Assembly: GCA_015143295.1 (NCBI GenBank)
Contig: CM026557.1
Location: 29,297,760-29,361,759 of the forward strand
DNA: 64,000 nt
Reading direction: 5' to 3'
From: Tetracentron sinense
Lineage: Eukaryota > Streptophyta > Magnoliopsida > Trochodendrales > Trochodendraceae
The notes under the pieces were generated by a model. It was not told where the DNA came from. It did no database searches and saw nothing but the letters and a program-made list of their open reading frames with translations. Below, piece by piece: positions 1 through 9,248 of this stretch. Each line of letters opens with the position of its first letter. Within the stretch, counting starts at the first letter, position 1. A program made the translations under genes and the position numbers.

Positions 1-931
1 CCAGGGCGATGGCGGCGAATACACGGTAGATGTGGCCAGTCAATTGAATGGAAAAATGTTCTTATTGGGTGAATGCCCATGTTGTGTGTGTAAGCTTCGG
101 ATACGAAGTGGTCTGAGTTGGTATACTCAGAGTTGGTGTATTTGTTTGAGTTGGTGGACTCATAGTTCGGTATGGAATCATCGGATTCCAGGTGAGTTGG
201 GTTGGTATACCCAAGGTTTTGTCATGTTTGGGTGAAAGCCGGAACAGCGTGTGTGAGTCTAAATGACTCAATGTATTATGGTTATGATTTAGAGACTTTA
301 AGCTAAACATTTGTGGGCTGTGGCCAATTAATAGAGTCTTAGGACTCGAAATGAAACATGATTGATGATTGAAACGATAATTTGGTAATATAATACATTC
401 ATAACTGAACCTCATAATTGGAAAGTAATGTGAGGTCGGGAACCTCTGTTAGGGTGACGTAACCCTAAGTGACCTTGGGTCACAATTTATTATATACTGT
501 TCTATTTTACTGTAACATGCAAATTGAACTGCTTATTATATCATTATTGATGCGTGTTATTATGTGGAAAATAGTTTAGAAGGATTGTGGTTTTATTGGG
601 CTTCATAGCTCACTGACTTTTTGTGTCAGCAGATCTTGGAGCTGCTGATCCGTAAGTGCAAAATCTATCTGGATGTTTTGGAAGCTTGTACAAGTTGTAC
701 CTGGCGTGATAGAGACGTCTACTTTTGTAAAACAAACTTGATGTAAATAATACAGGTATATGGTTTGTATGATGGCTATTGTGATGACAGGTATTATTTG
801 CTTTTGGGGAGCATCTGATAAATGTTTAAATTTCCCGCATTTTTGCGGGTAAAGTCTTCCGCTTGCATGATTTGACGAACGGACACGCGTCTCGGAACTT
901 GATTCCCTAGGCGCGGGTTCGGGGCGTCACA
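1..931 (+). mobile_element. 3' part of a long gypsy-type LTR, cut by the window edge
   Basis: The last ~130 bases (a block around 'gctcactga', then a GC-rich end finishing ggcgtcaca at 931) match the end of the LTR at 47619-50673, and the two share motifs such as 'gagtctaaatgactcaa'. Long LTRs ending like this are typical of Tekay/Del-type Ty3/gypsy elements; the lineage is inferred. Short reading frames here are not conserved. The start and any internal region lie outside the window, so I cannot tell whether it is a solo LTR or a 3' LTR. Confidence 0.7.
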
Positions 932-1025
932 GAAGAGATAAGAGCAAAATGTAGTTTTGGTTATAAAAGATTCAATCAACGTTTTGAATATGAACATCCT
1001 CTTTATAAAGTAAAGAAGATATATA

Positions 1026-1578
1026 TAACTGTGGTTAAGATTCTCACCCCTAGCATTCATCCATCTAACCTGGGTTCTTAGGAAAAATATATATATCAAC
1101 ATTAGGTTGATTATGCTTAACCACAGTTAAAGGGGCTCTACAAGTCACCACATGCCCCTTTTAACATCCACTAACTGTGGTTAAGATTCACTCACCCCTA
1201 GAGTTCATCCATCTAACCTTGGATTTAGAAAAAAAAATTAATTAAACTTATGTTGACTTAACCACAGTTAAAAGGAGGCTCTACAAGCCCCCACGTGTCC
1301 CTTTTAACACTCACTAACGAGTTAAGACTCAATCACCCTTAGGTTCATCCATCTTACCTTGGTTTTTAGAAGAAGAAAAAATATTAGCCTTGGGTTGATT
1401 ATGCTTAACCACAGTTAAAGATGGCTCTACAAGCTGTCATGTGTCTCTTTTAACACCCACTAATGTAGTTAAGATTCACTCATCCCTAGGTTCATCCATC
1501 TAACCTTTGTTTTTGGAAGAACTTTTTCTTAAAAAATTATTAACTTTAGGTTGATTAAGCTTAACCATCATTAAAAGG
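1026..1578. repeat. Tandem repeat, ~145 bp unit, about four copies
   Basis: Units start at 1026, 1172, 1315 and 1461, giving periods of 146, 143 and 146 bp; the last is partial. Each begins with a version of taactgtggttaag and carries the inverse, cttaaccacagtta, about 90 bp later, so each unit could fold into a hairpin with ~14 bp arms. Copies have diverged by substitutions and small indels. The gypsy element at 1579 is inserted in or at the end of the last unit. Confidence 0.85.
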
Positions 1579-1674
1579 TGTAATGGGTAAATTTCGTAAA
1601 AACCTAAGTATGGTAGCAACGAGCTCGTCCTCGATGTGGTGTTATCGTTTGAGCTCATTTCCGTCGTCTCTTCG

Positions 1675-2362
1675 ACGACGGGCCCGTGGTCTCATAGACG
1701 ACGATCACGTCCTCGTTTCGACGACGGGCCCGTGGTCTCATAGACGACGATCACGTCCTCGTTTCGACGACGAGCCCGTGGTCTCATAGACGACGATCAC
1801 GTTTCCATTCAGACAACGTACCCGTCGTCTTATTGTCAACGACCCCGTATCCCAACACGTAATGAGATCCGGCGCTACTGCCCAGTCGCCTGGGACTGAT
1901 CCTACCTCTACGATGGTAGGTGGGAAACATTGTCTTGGCATTAAATGCAGCATTAAATGCCATTTAATGCTAGTCACCTCGGACGAGTTCCTACTCTATG
2001 CCTGCTCTCTTTTATATGACGATGGGCCCGTGGTCTCATAGACGACGATCACGTCCTCGTTTCGACGACGGGCCCGTGGTCTCATAGACGACGATCACGT
2101 CCTCGTTTCGACGACGAGCCCGTGGTCTCATAGACGACGATCACGTTTCCATTCAGACAACGTACCCGTCGTCTTATTGTCAACGACCCCGTATCCCAAC
2201 ACGTAATGAGATCCGGCGCTACTGCCCAGTCGCCTGGGACTGATCCTACCTCTACGATGGTAGGTGGGAAACATTGTCTTGGCATTAAATGCAGCATTAA
2301 ATGCCATTTAATGCTAGTCACCTCGGACGAGTTCCTACTCTATGCCTGCTCTCTTTTATATG
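1675..2362 (+). repeat. 344 bp tandem duplication inside the 5' LTR, containing 46 bp subrepeats
   Basis: Copy one is 1675-2018 and copy two 2019-2362; they look identical apart from about one base. Each starts with a run of 46 bp subrepeats (starts 1675, 1721 and 1767 in copy one) built on acgacgggcccgtggtctc. The 3' LTR has a single block with two subrepeats (12207 and 12253). The near identity of the copies means the duplication arose at or after insertion. Confidence 0.9.
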
Positions 2363-2481
2363 CAGATACGCGTGCAGTATGAATGACCGGGAGATCTATC
2401 TAAAATGATTACTGAAGTACACATCAGAGATTTGAGGTGTGCATGGACATCCATGGGTGCCCATGGCCATGGCAGGAGTGG

Positions 2482-2493
2482 CCTATAAAAACC
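2482..2493 (+). promoter_or_regulatory. TATA-type box of the 5' LTR
   Basis: The sequence gcctataaaaacc lies about 220 bp before the LTR end, a normal place for an LTR promoter, and is conserved in the 3' LTR at about 12618-12630. The call is by motif and position only. Confidence 0.55.
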
Positions 2494-2712
2494 TATGAAA
2501 AACAGTATGAAGGGGATGGAATTTTTCAAGAGCTAAGACCCTCAAATTCTCTGTATTTTCTTACTGTTCATCATCTTCTATACCTACTGACTTTATCATC
2601 GGAGTACAGGTCAGGGTATCACACCCTCCACTCCAACCTTCTACCGGTAAACCAGAACTTGGGAGGAGCTACTGCTGACGCGTGTCCTTTCGGTAAATTC
2701 CCCTCACAAAAT

Positions 2713-2728
2713 TGGCGCCGTCTGTGGG
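2713..2728 (+). other. Primer binding site of the Tat-lineage element
   Basis: The sequence tggcgccgtctgtggg starts a few bases after the LTR end. This string, complementary to a tRNA 3' end, is the usual primer site in many plant Tat-like gypsy elements. Which tRNA is used was not tested. Confidence 0.75.
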
Positions 2729-2997
2729 AACTTCAGCCGAACTCACCCTTTGCTCACACCACCTCTCCCTTCAGCATGGCAGACAAAACTCCTCAGTCTA
2801 TCGTCGAAAACCAGCCCCCTCAAGCCGTTCCATGCACCCCTTCCACCATGCAGACATTCGTTTCAGGCCAATTTTCCGGACAATCAGAGAGGCCCACGAC
2901 CATACCTGATCCCATCCTGTTACTATTACAACAACAATAGGCCACTCTGGCCCAGATAGTCAGTCAGCAGCAGTCACTGCAGGAGCGGCTTGATGCT

Positions 2998-4738
2998 TTG
3001 GAGCATGGTAACTTGGAGATCGATGACGAATCTCCTAGAGGGGGCTCTGCGGCTCGTAAACTCAATTTCCCTTCTTCCCCTCCTCCCAAAGCAACAGTCC
3101 CGATCTCGCCGTCTGCACCAGAGAATCTGGAGAGAAGATTCACTCTCACTCCTTCTACTGCCGAGACTGTCTATCCTCGTTCTCTTGGTGCTCATGCTGA
3201 ACAACAAAATCTCGGTGTCAGCAATGACGGGTTGAAGACAGGCTTAACCCTCAAGGACGTGGAAGCCCTGATCAATGCTCAAGTCAGAGGAACGACGAGC
3301 GGGGCCTCTCTCGATCAATACGCTCAGAAGTATAAGGACGAGGAGGAGACGTCCCCTTTTTCCAAAGAGATCGTCGAATCTTATACCCCATCAAAGTTCA
3401 CGGTACCGAATTTTGTTAAGTTCGATGGGAAGAGAGATCCTATTGACCACCTGACTGACTTCAAGAATGCTATGGCTGTCCGTAACCCAGATGATAATCT
3501 CCTCTGTAAAGCCTTCCCTAGCAGCCTGACTGGAGCGGCTGCGAGATGGTTCCGTAATCTACCCGCGGGGTCGATCAGGTGTATGGCTGATCTCAGGTCA
3601 GTTTTCATTGACCAGTATATCATTAACAAGAAGAAGAAAGCTGGCGCAGATTCACTCTTCGCCATGAGAATGAAGTCGGCGGAACCCCTTAGAGATTTTA
3701 TTCAATGGTTTACCGATGAAGTCTCTAATATCGATAAGATCGAGGATTGCACTTGCATAGCGGCCTTCAAGAATGCCATACCCAAGAGTTCTAAGCTCTA
3801 CGAATCTCTTGCCCTTGACTGTCCAATCAAGATGGACGAGCTGATAGTCCGTGCCTCTAAGTACGGGAGGATGGAGGAAGATATTGCAGCAACGACGAGA
3901 CCCAGAGCACGAGGGGTAGATGCTGTGGAATGGGGAAGCAAACCCTCCTCGAAGAGAGGGAAGAGACCAAAGTATGAATCATCTTCCAGCGACGAGGAAC
4001 CACGGAGACGCACACGACAGGAAAAAGTGGTGTACGTTGAACGACGGGGAGAACCGAACCGACTCTCGTTGGGAGTCTGCCAAGATGTAGACTCATCAAG
4101 GAGAACGGATCTACGTTCCAACTTCCAATGGCGGGACGACCGTGCCTATCAAAGACGAGAGGAACCCAGGCATTACAAGGAGATGGAGAATCAAGCAACC
4201 AGAAAGACGTCCTTTTGCATATCGCGGTGGTCAAGTCAACTTCTCAGCAAGCCCGGCGACGATTATGAAGACGATGGAAGATAAACCCTACTTCGAATGG
4301 CCAGCACGGACCGTTCGTGATGTCACCTCGGGACCCAGGGCGCATGAGTATTGTCAGTTTCACAAGTGCCACGGGCACCTTACAAATCGTTGTCGCATTC
4401 TGAGAGAATATCTGGAAAGATTAGTCCGTAAAGGCTATCTGGGAGAGTATGTGGACTCTGGAAGAGAAGAAGGGCATATTACGGACCCATCCACTCGATC
4501 TCACGAGGGAGAGCCATCTGGTCATATGGGCCGAGGCGGAGAAGCTCCGAAGGGAGTCATAAATGTCATCCATCGCGCTCGAGTACCGGAGGTAGATATC
4601 GAGCAGCAATACCGAGCGAAGGCAAGGAAGTTATCACACGTGGCAAAAGTTTGTCAAGTGCGATCGACGACGAAGGAAGTCGAACAGGCCCTATCGTTCA
4701 CTGATCAGGACATGACAACTGTGGTCAGGCCCCACTAA
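2998..4738 (+). CDS. gag region of the Tat-lineage element
   Basis: The N-terminal part is hydrophilic and rich in Pro, Ser and Gln. It is followed by a capsid-type retrotransposon gag domain with the usual landmarks (FDGKRDPIDHL, then AARWFRNLP, then PLRDFIQWF about 50 residues on). The C-terminal part is basic and rich in Arg, with a CxxH..HxTNRC-type cluster resembling a zinc knuckle near 4350-4395. The product would form the virus-like particle and bind element RNA. Limits are approximate because this is a fossil element. Confidence 0.85.
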
Positions 4739-4750
4739 GATGCTCTTGTC

Positions 4751-5164
4751 TTGACCATGCGTATTAGCGATTTTGACATCAGGCGAGTGCTCGTCGACCC
4801 TGGAAGTGGGGCAGATATCCTGTATCTCCATGCTTTCGCAAAGATGGAGTTGGACCCGACGGTTCTCGTCCCTGCACAGACCCCCTTGATAGGATTCGAC
4901 GGAAGCTCGATGCAACCCGTAGGAGAAGTCGTCCTACCGGTCAAAGCTGGACCTATCATCCTGTCCACCCGGTTCTCCATTGTCGACGCGCCGTCCCTAT
5001 ACAATGCCATCCTGGGGCGATGGTGGACTCACGAAATGAGAGCTGTTCCGTCTTCCTATTATCAGGTACTGAAATTTCCTACTCCAGACGGACCCAGTGA
5101 AATACGAGGCGACCAGCTAGCATCACAGAAATGTGATTATGCCCCACCTGACCTATTCAAATAG
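4751..5164 (+). CDS. Aspartic protease region of the Tat-lineage element
   Basis: It contains the retropepsin active-site context VDPGSGADIL near its start (family consensus D[ST]G, here DPG), then PLIGFDGSS, and ends in the typical YNAILGR motif of plant gypsy proteases. In the family it cleaves the Gag-Pol polyprotein. It sits between gag and RT, as expected. Confidence 0.8.
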   Translation: MTMRISDFDIRRVLVDPGSGADILYLHAFAKMELDPTVLVPAQTPLIGFDGSSMQPVGEVVLPVKAGPIILSTRFSIVDAPSLYNAILGRWWTHEMRAVPSSYYQVLKFPTPDGPSEIRGDQLASQKCDYAPPDLFK

Positions 5165-5182
5165 CAATTACCGATCGGGTCC

Positions 5183-6436
5183 GTGGAAGAGGAGAACACG
5201 GGTGAATTGTTGACAAACCACTCTGTTGAACCCACGAAGCTTGTCAACCTGGGGACGGAGAACGAGCCAAGGACGCTACAAATTGGGACCTGTTTGACAA
5301 CGGACGAAGAGCAAGAGTTGATAAATTTTCTGAGGAAGAATCTTGATGTTTTCGCTTGGTCACACGAGGACATGACGGGTATCCGTCCTGAAATCATCTG
5401 TCACCATCTCAACGTTGATCCCGTAGTCAATCCTGTTAAACAGAAGCCTCGTAGACTTGCTCTGGCGTACCATGAGGCCGTCAATGAAGAGATCGATAAG
5501 TTAATTCGGCACGGGTTCATTCGTGAGGTCCAATATCCGGAGTGGATAGCCAATGTAGTAGCTGTTCCGAAGAAGAACGGGAAAGTCAGAGTCTGTATTG
5601 ATTTCACTAATGTTAATAAAGCTTGTCCGAAAGACTTCTTCCCAGTTCCCAGAATCGATAGACTTATCACTGCCACCGCGGGTCACGAGATGTTGAGCTT
5701 CATGGATGGGTATTCGGGTTACAATCAAATCTTGTTAGCTGAAGACGATCAAGAGAAGACGGCCTTCATAACGGAGCGTGGCCTGTTCTGTTACCGGGTC
5801 ATGCCCTTTGGCCTGAAGAATGCCGGGGCCACTTATCAACGGTTAATGAATCTGATGTTTGGACCCTTGCTTGGTAAATTGGTGGAGGTGTATATTGACG
5901 ATATCGTTGTGAAAAGCCGAACTCGGGTCTCTCTTGTAGCCGACTTGGCGGAGCCGTTCTCTATTTTACGCACTTTCAATCTGAAGTTAAATCCTGAGAA
6001 ATGTACATTCGGCGTCGCCTCGGGCAAATTCCTTGGTTATCTCGTCAGTCAACGAGGCATCGAAGCAAATCCCACGCAAATCCGTGCTCTGATAGATATG
6101 CCGGAACCGAAGACAAGGAAAGAAGTTCAAAAACTAACAGGACGTATCGCTGCTCTCAACCGGTTTATATCAAAGTCTTCTGACCGTTGTAGACCTCTGT
6201 TCGAGTTGTTGAGGAAGGATTCCGTCTTCAGATGGACAGAAGAGTGTTCCCAATCTTTCGCCGCCTTGAAGACGTATCTAGGCTCCGCTCCGATCCTCTC
6301 CGTACCTGAACCTGGTGAAGTGTTGTACCTCTATCTCTCCGTTTCGGAACGATCCATTGGCTCCGTGCTGCTCAGAAGTCACAACGGCGTAGAGAAGCCT
6401 GTTTATTTCGTCAGCAAAACTTTCCACAAGGCATAA
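5183..6436 (+). CDS. Reverse transcriptase region of the Tat-lineage element
   Basis: The RT blocks appear in order: PKKNGKVRVCIDF (fingers), SFMDGYSGYNQI, VMPFGLKNAGATYQ, the catalytic YIDDIVV near 5890-5910, and the LGYLVSQRGIEANP connection motif. The start of the RNase H-like region (RPLFELLRK, later VLLRSHNG) follows. In the element's cycle it copies the RNA into DNA in the particle. It is collinear with the protease upstream and RNase H downstream. Confidence 0.92.
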   Translation: MEEENTGELLTNHSVEPTKLVNLGTENEPRTLQIGTCLTTDEEQELINFLRKNLDVFAWSHEDMTGIRPEIICHHLNVDPVVNPVKQKPRRLALAYHEAVNEEIDKLIRHGFIREVQYPEWIANVVAVPKKNGKVRVCIDFTNVNKACPKDFFPVPRIDRLITATAGHEMLSFMDGYSGYNQILLAEDDQEKTAFITERGLFCYRVMPFGLKNAGATYQRLMNLMFGPLLGKLVEVYIDDIVVKSRTRVSLVADLAEPFSILRTFNLKLNPEKCTFGVASGKFLGYLVSQRGIEANPTQIRALIDMPEPKTRKEVQKLTGRIAALNRFISKSSDRCRPLFELLRKDSVFRWTEECSQSFAALKTYLGSAPILSVPEPGEVLYLYLSVSERSIGSVLLRSHNGVEKPVYFVSKTFHKA

Positions 6437-6451
6437 TCCAACTACAGCAGA

Positions 6452-7200
6452 ATGGAGAAGGTATGCCTGGCTCTTGTCTTTTCTGCTGAAAAGTTACATC
6501 CTTATTTTCAGGCACATACCATCGTCGTCATCACCACGTACCCTTTGAAAACTGTGTTGGGGCGACCTGAAACCGCGGGACGTATGTCAAAGTGGGTAGT
6601 GGCACTCAGCGAGTTCGATATCCAATATCAGGCTCGAACCGCAGAGAAAGGGCAGGCCGTTGCAAGCTTCCTAGCCGATTTCCCCGTGGAGGAGGCCGAA
6701 ACTTCAGTAGAGCCCGACCGTCACGAGCTCCCAGACGATGCGGAGGAGGATCCCGTTGTGGAAGACGAGGCAGGAGACGGAACCAAACTGACGGCGTGGT
6801 GCGATTGGGTCTTGTACGTGGATGGGTCGTCTAATGTCAGCGGTTCGGGACTTGGTGCTGTTCTTGTCAGCCCAGATCATGTTAAAGTACAAAAGTTGAC
6901 GCGTCTTGGCTATGCTGCTTCCAACCAATAATGAAGCTGAATATGAAGCGTTAATACTTGGGTTGCAAAGTGCCCGAGAGTTGGGAATTTCTAAACTCCG
7001 AGTGTTCTGTGATTCACAGCTCGTGGTTAACCAAGTCAACGGTACCTATGAATGTCGAGATGAGCGGATGAGATGCTACGCTGCACTTTTACAAGAACAA
7101 CGAAAGGCCTTTGATGTCATCGAGATTAAACATGTCCGAAGGGACGATAACAGGCATGCTGATGCATTGGCCTACCTCGCCTCGATGATACAAACTGATG
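6452..7200 (+). CDS. RNase H regions of the Tat-lineage element
   Basis: The first part continues the gypsy RNase H (PLKTVLGRPETAGRMSKW, then LADFPVEE). A second, plant-type RNase H follows, with YVDGSSN, the NNEAEYEALILGL acidic-residue motif, CDSQLVVNQVNG and a D near RRDDNRHADALA. Paired RNase H-like domains are a known feature of the Tat lineage and support the assignment. The enzyme removes RNA from the RNA-DNA hybrid. Confidence 0.85.
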
Positions 7201-7269
7201 AACCCAAGACAATCCTCATGGAGTATAAGGAATACCCCTCTATTGAGCTGCAAACGCAACGCACGGTGT

Positions 7270-8534
7270 TATCTGTAAATCAAGTGCCGAGCTGGATGAC
7301 GGGCATAATAACTTATTTGAAGAATGGAATTCTCCCCTCTGACACAAAGGAAGCAAGACGAATACAATATAAAGCTCCCCGTTATACCCTTGTGGATGAG
7401 GAACTGTACCGTAAATCCTTTGGAGGACCCCTATTGAGATGCGTGCATCCTGAAGACGTAGAGAAGATCTTAGCCGAGCTCCACGAAGGGATTTGCGGCA
7501 TCCATTCGGGAGGACGGACTATCGCTCATCGTGCTCTGGGGCAAGGATATTTTTGGCCGTACATGCAAGCTGACGCACAGAAGTACGTACAAAAATGCAG
7601 TCAGTGTCAGCGTCATGCAAAATTAATTCATGCCCCCGCTCAGGAACTCAACATCGTATCTCAACCTTGGCCATTCGCTCGTTGGGGACTTGATATCGTA
7701 GGACCCTTTCCTAAGGCTCCCGGTGATCTAATTTTTCTGCTGGTGGCCACGGATTACTTCTCCCGGTGGATCGAGGCTGTTCCACTTGCGCGTATTAGAG
7801 AACAAGAAGTGAAGAAGTTCTTGTGGGAACATATTGTCTGTAGATTCGGCATTCCGCAGTCCATCATTTCTGATAACGGGAAGCAGTTCACAGGAAAACT
7901 CATCGCCGACTTTTGCCGAGAGTATAAAATCAAGCACATCTTCTCTTCCCCTTATTATCCTCAGGGGAATGGCCTTGCCGAAGCAGCTAACAAGAATATT
8001 TTGAATGCCCTCAAAAGAAGACTGGAAGATTCCAAGGGAAAGTGGACCAGCGAGTTGCATAACGCGTTGTGGGGATACAGGACAACACCGCGGAGCCCTA
8101 CGAACGAGACCCCGTTCTCTTTGGCATACGGGGCGGAGGCTGTTATTCCCACCGAAGTCTGCCTGCCAACAACACGTTCCCGAAAGAAGCACGGAGAGGA
8201 AGACAAAAACGTCGAATTAATGGCTATTCATTTAGACTTGCTGGAAGAAAAGCGGGAAGATGCTAGTATTCAGATGAAACGGTATCAGTAACAGTTACGA
8301 AAGGCATACAACAAGAAAGTACGGAAAATGATTCTTCAAGTCGGAGATCTCGTTCTTCGAAAGGTCTTCCAAAATACACGAGAAGTCAATAGCGGAAAGC
8401 TGGGTCCCAACTGGGAAGGGCCATACATCGTGGACCGTGTCGGGAGCCCCGGTGTGTACTACCTTAAAGACCTACAAGGTAATGTAATTCAGAAGTCGTG
8501 GAACATTATGAATTTAAAGCAATTTTTCCAATAA
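7270..8534 (+). CDS. Integrase region of the Tat-lineage element
   Basis: An HHCC zinc finger (HEGICGIHSGGRT ... CSQCQRHA) precedes the catalytic core, with the first Asp in WGLDIVGPF, the second in ISDNGKQF and the Glu in YYPQGNGLAEAANK. The core ends at the conserved LWGYRTTPRSPT and SLAYGAEAVIPTEV blocks. The C-terminal part to 8534 has the GDLVLRKVF ... LGPNWEGPY motif. It inserts the cDNA into the host chromosome. No chromodomain is visible, unlike chromoviruses. Confidence 0.9.
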
Positions 8535-8619
8535 AGTTGTGCGTTATGAACATTTGATATGAGCATGTGATCAATCGTTTTATTTACATATTCAGTACTT
8601 GGTAAAATGTTCTAGATGT

Positions 8620-8905
8620 GTTACCACGACGGGTGCATTCCCCTCGCACAGGGTACTCACCACGGGACACAGGTGGCTCATACAAAGGAATTGCCATCTG
8701 AGCATCTTGGTGGCTTATACTAATGGAATGTCCTCTGAGCATGGTGTCCCACCACGAGTTACCACGGCGAGTGCATTTCACACGAACAGGGTACTCACCA
8801 CGGGGCACAAGTGGCTCATACAAAGGAATTGCCATCTGAGCATACTGGTGGCTTATACTAATGGAATGTCCTCTGAGCATGGTGTCCCACCACGAGTTAC
8901 CATAA
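8620..8905 (+). repeat. 138 bp tandem repeat between integrase and the antisense ORFs
   Basis: Units begin at 8620, 8758 and 8895 (partial) with gttaccac-type sequence. The first two are full and similar, each with ggtactcaccacgg and catctgagcat inside. It lies in the non-coding part downstream of pol. Tandem repeats there are common in Tat/Ogre-type elements. Frames read through it are not conserved proteins. Confidence 0.85.
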
Positions 8906-9248
8906 GTTCGTCTTTATGAAATGAACTTTTTGTCGAATTACGTCCGTAGTGTTAATCCGCGTCTTTGACAACCCGTTATTAGAATGATATAGTGAATTAT
9001 ATTCGTTATGAGATTTGTATCAAATCACGAGTTAATTATGTGCTATTTGTCTTATTTGAACGAGATGACTATTCCGGCTCAATCGGTTGCAACACAATGA
9101 CCACAAAAGGAGATATATATATAAAATTTTTACTGACAGGAGTCGAACATGAGTACAGCCGATACAAAATATGAAAAGAAAAGGATAGGAAGGAGGAAAG
9201 ATCAGTCTTCGCCAACGTCAACGACCACGACAGCGTCATCAGGAACGA

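Larger units (their letters stand above)
1579..2708 (+). repeat. 5' LTR of the Tat-lineage element (1130 bp)
   Basis: It begins tgtaatgggtaaatttcg and ends cctcaca, directly before the primer binding site. It is 396 bp longer than its 3' partner: a 344 bp tandem duplication, one extra 46 bp subrepeat and a 7 bp insertion less one base account for the difference. It carries a TATA-type box near 2484. Frames predicted inside it, including two identical 79-codon antisense ones, are products of the duplication and not genes. Confidence 0.93.

Noticed and set aside
1738-2321. Two identical 79-codon antisense frames as a duplicated gene
   Set aside because: They lie inside the tandemly duplicated LTR block and recur in the 3' LTR; there is no protein similarity.
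8599-8919. 106-codon plus frame and its 98-codon minus partner
   Set aside because: Both are read across the 138 bp tandem repeat downstream of integrase and simply repeat its sequence.
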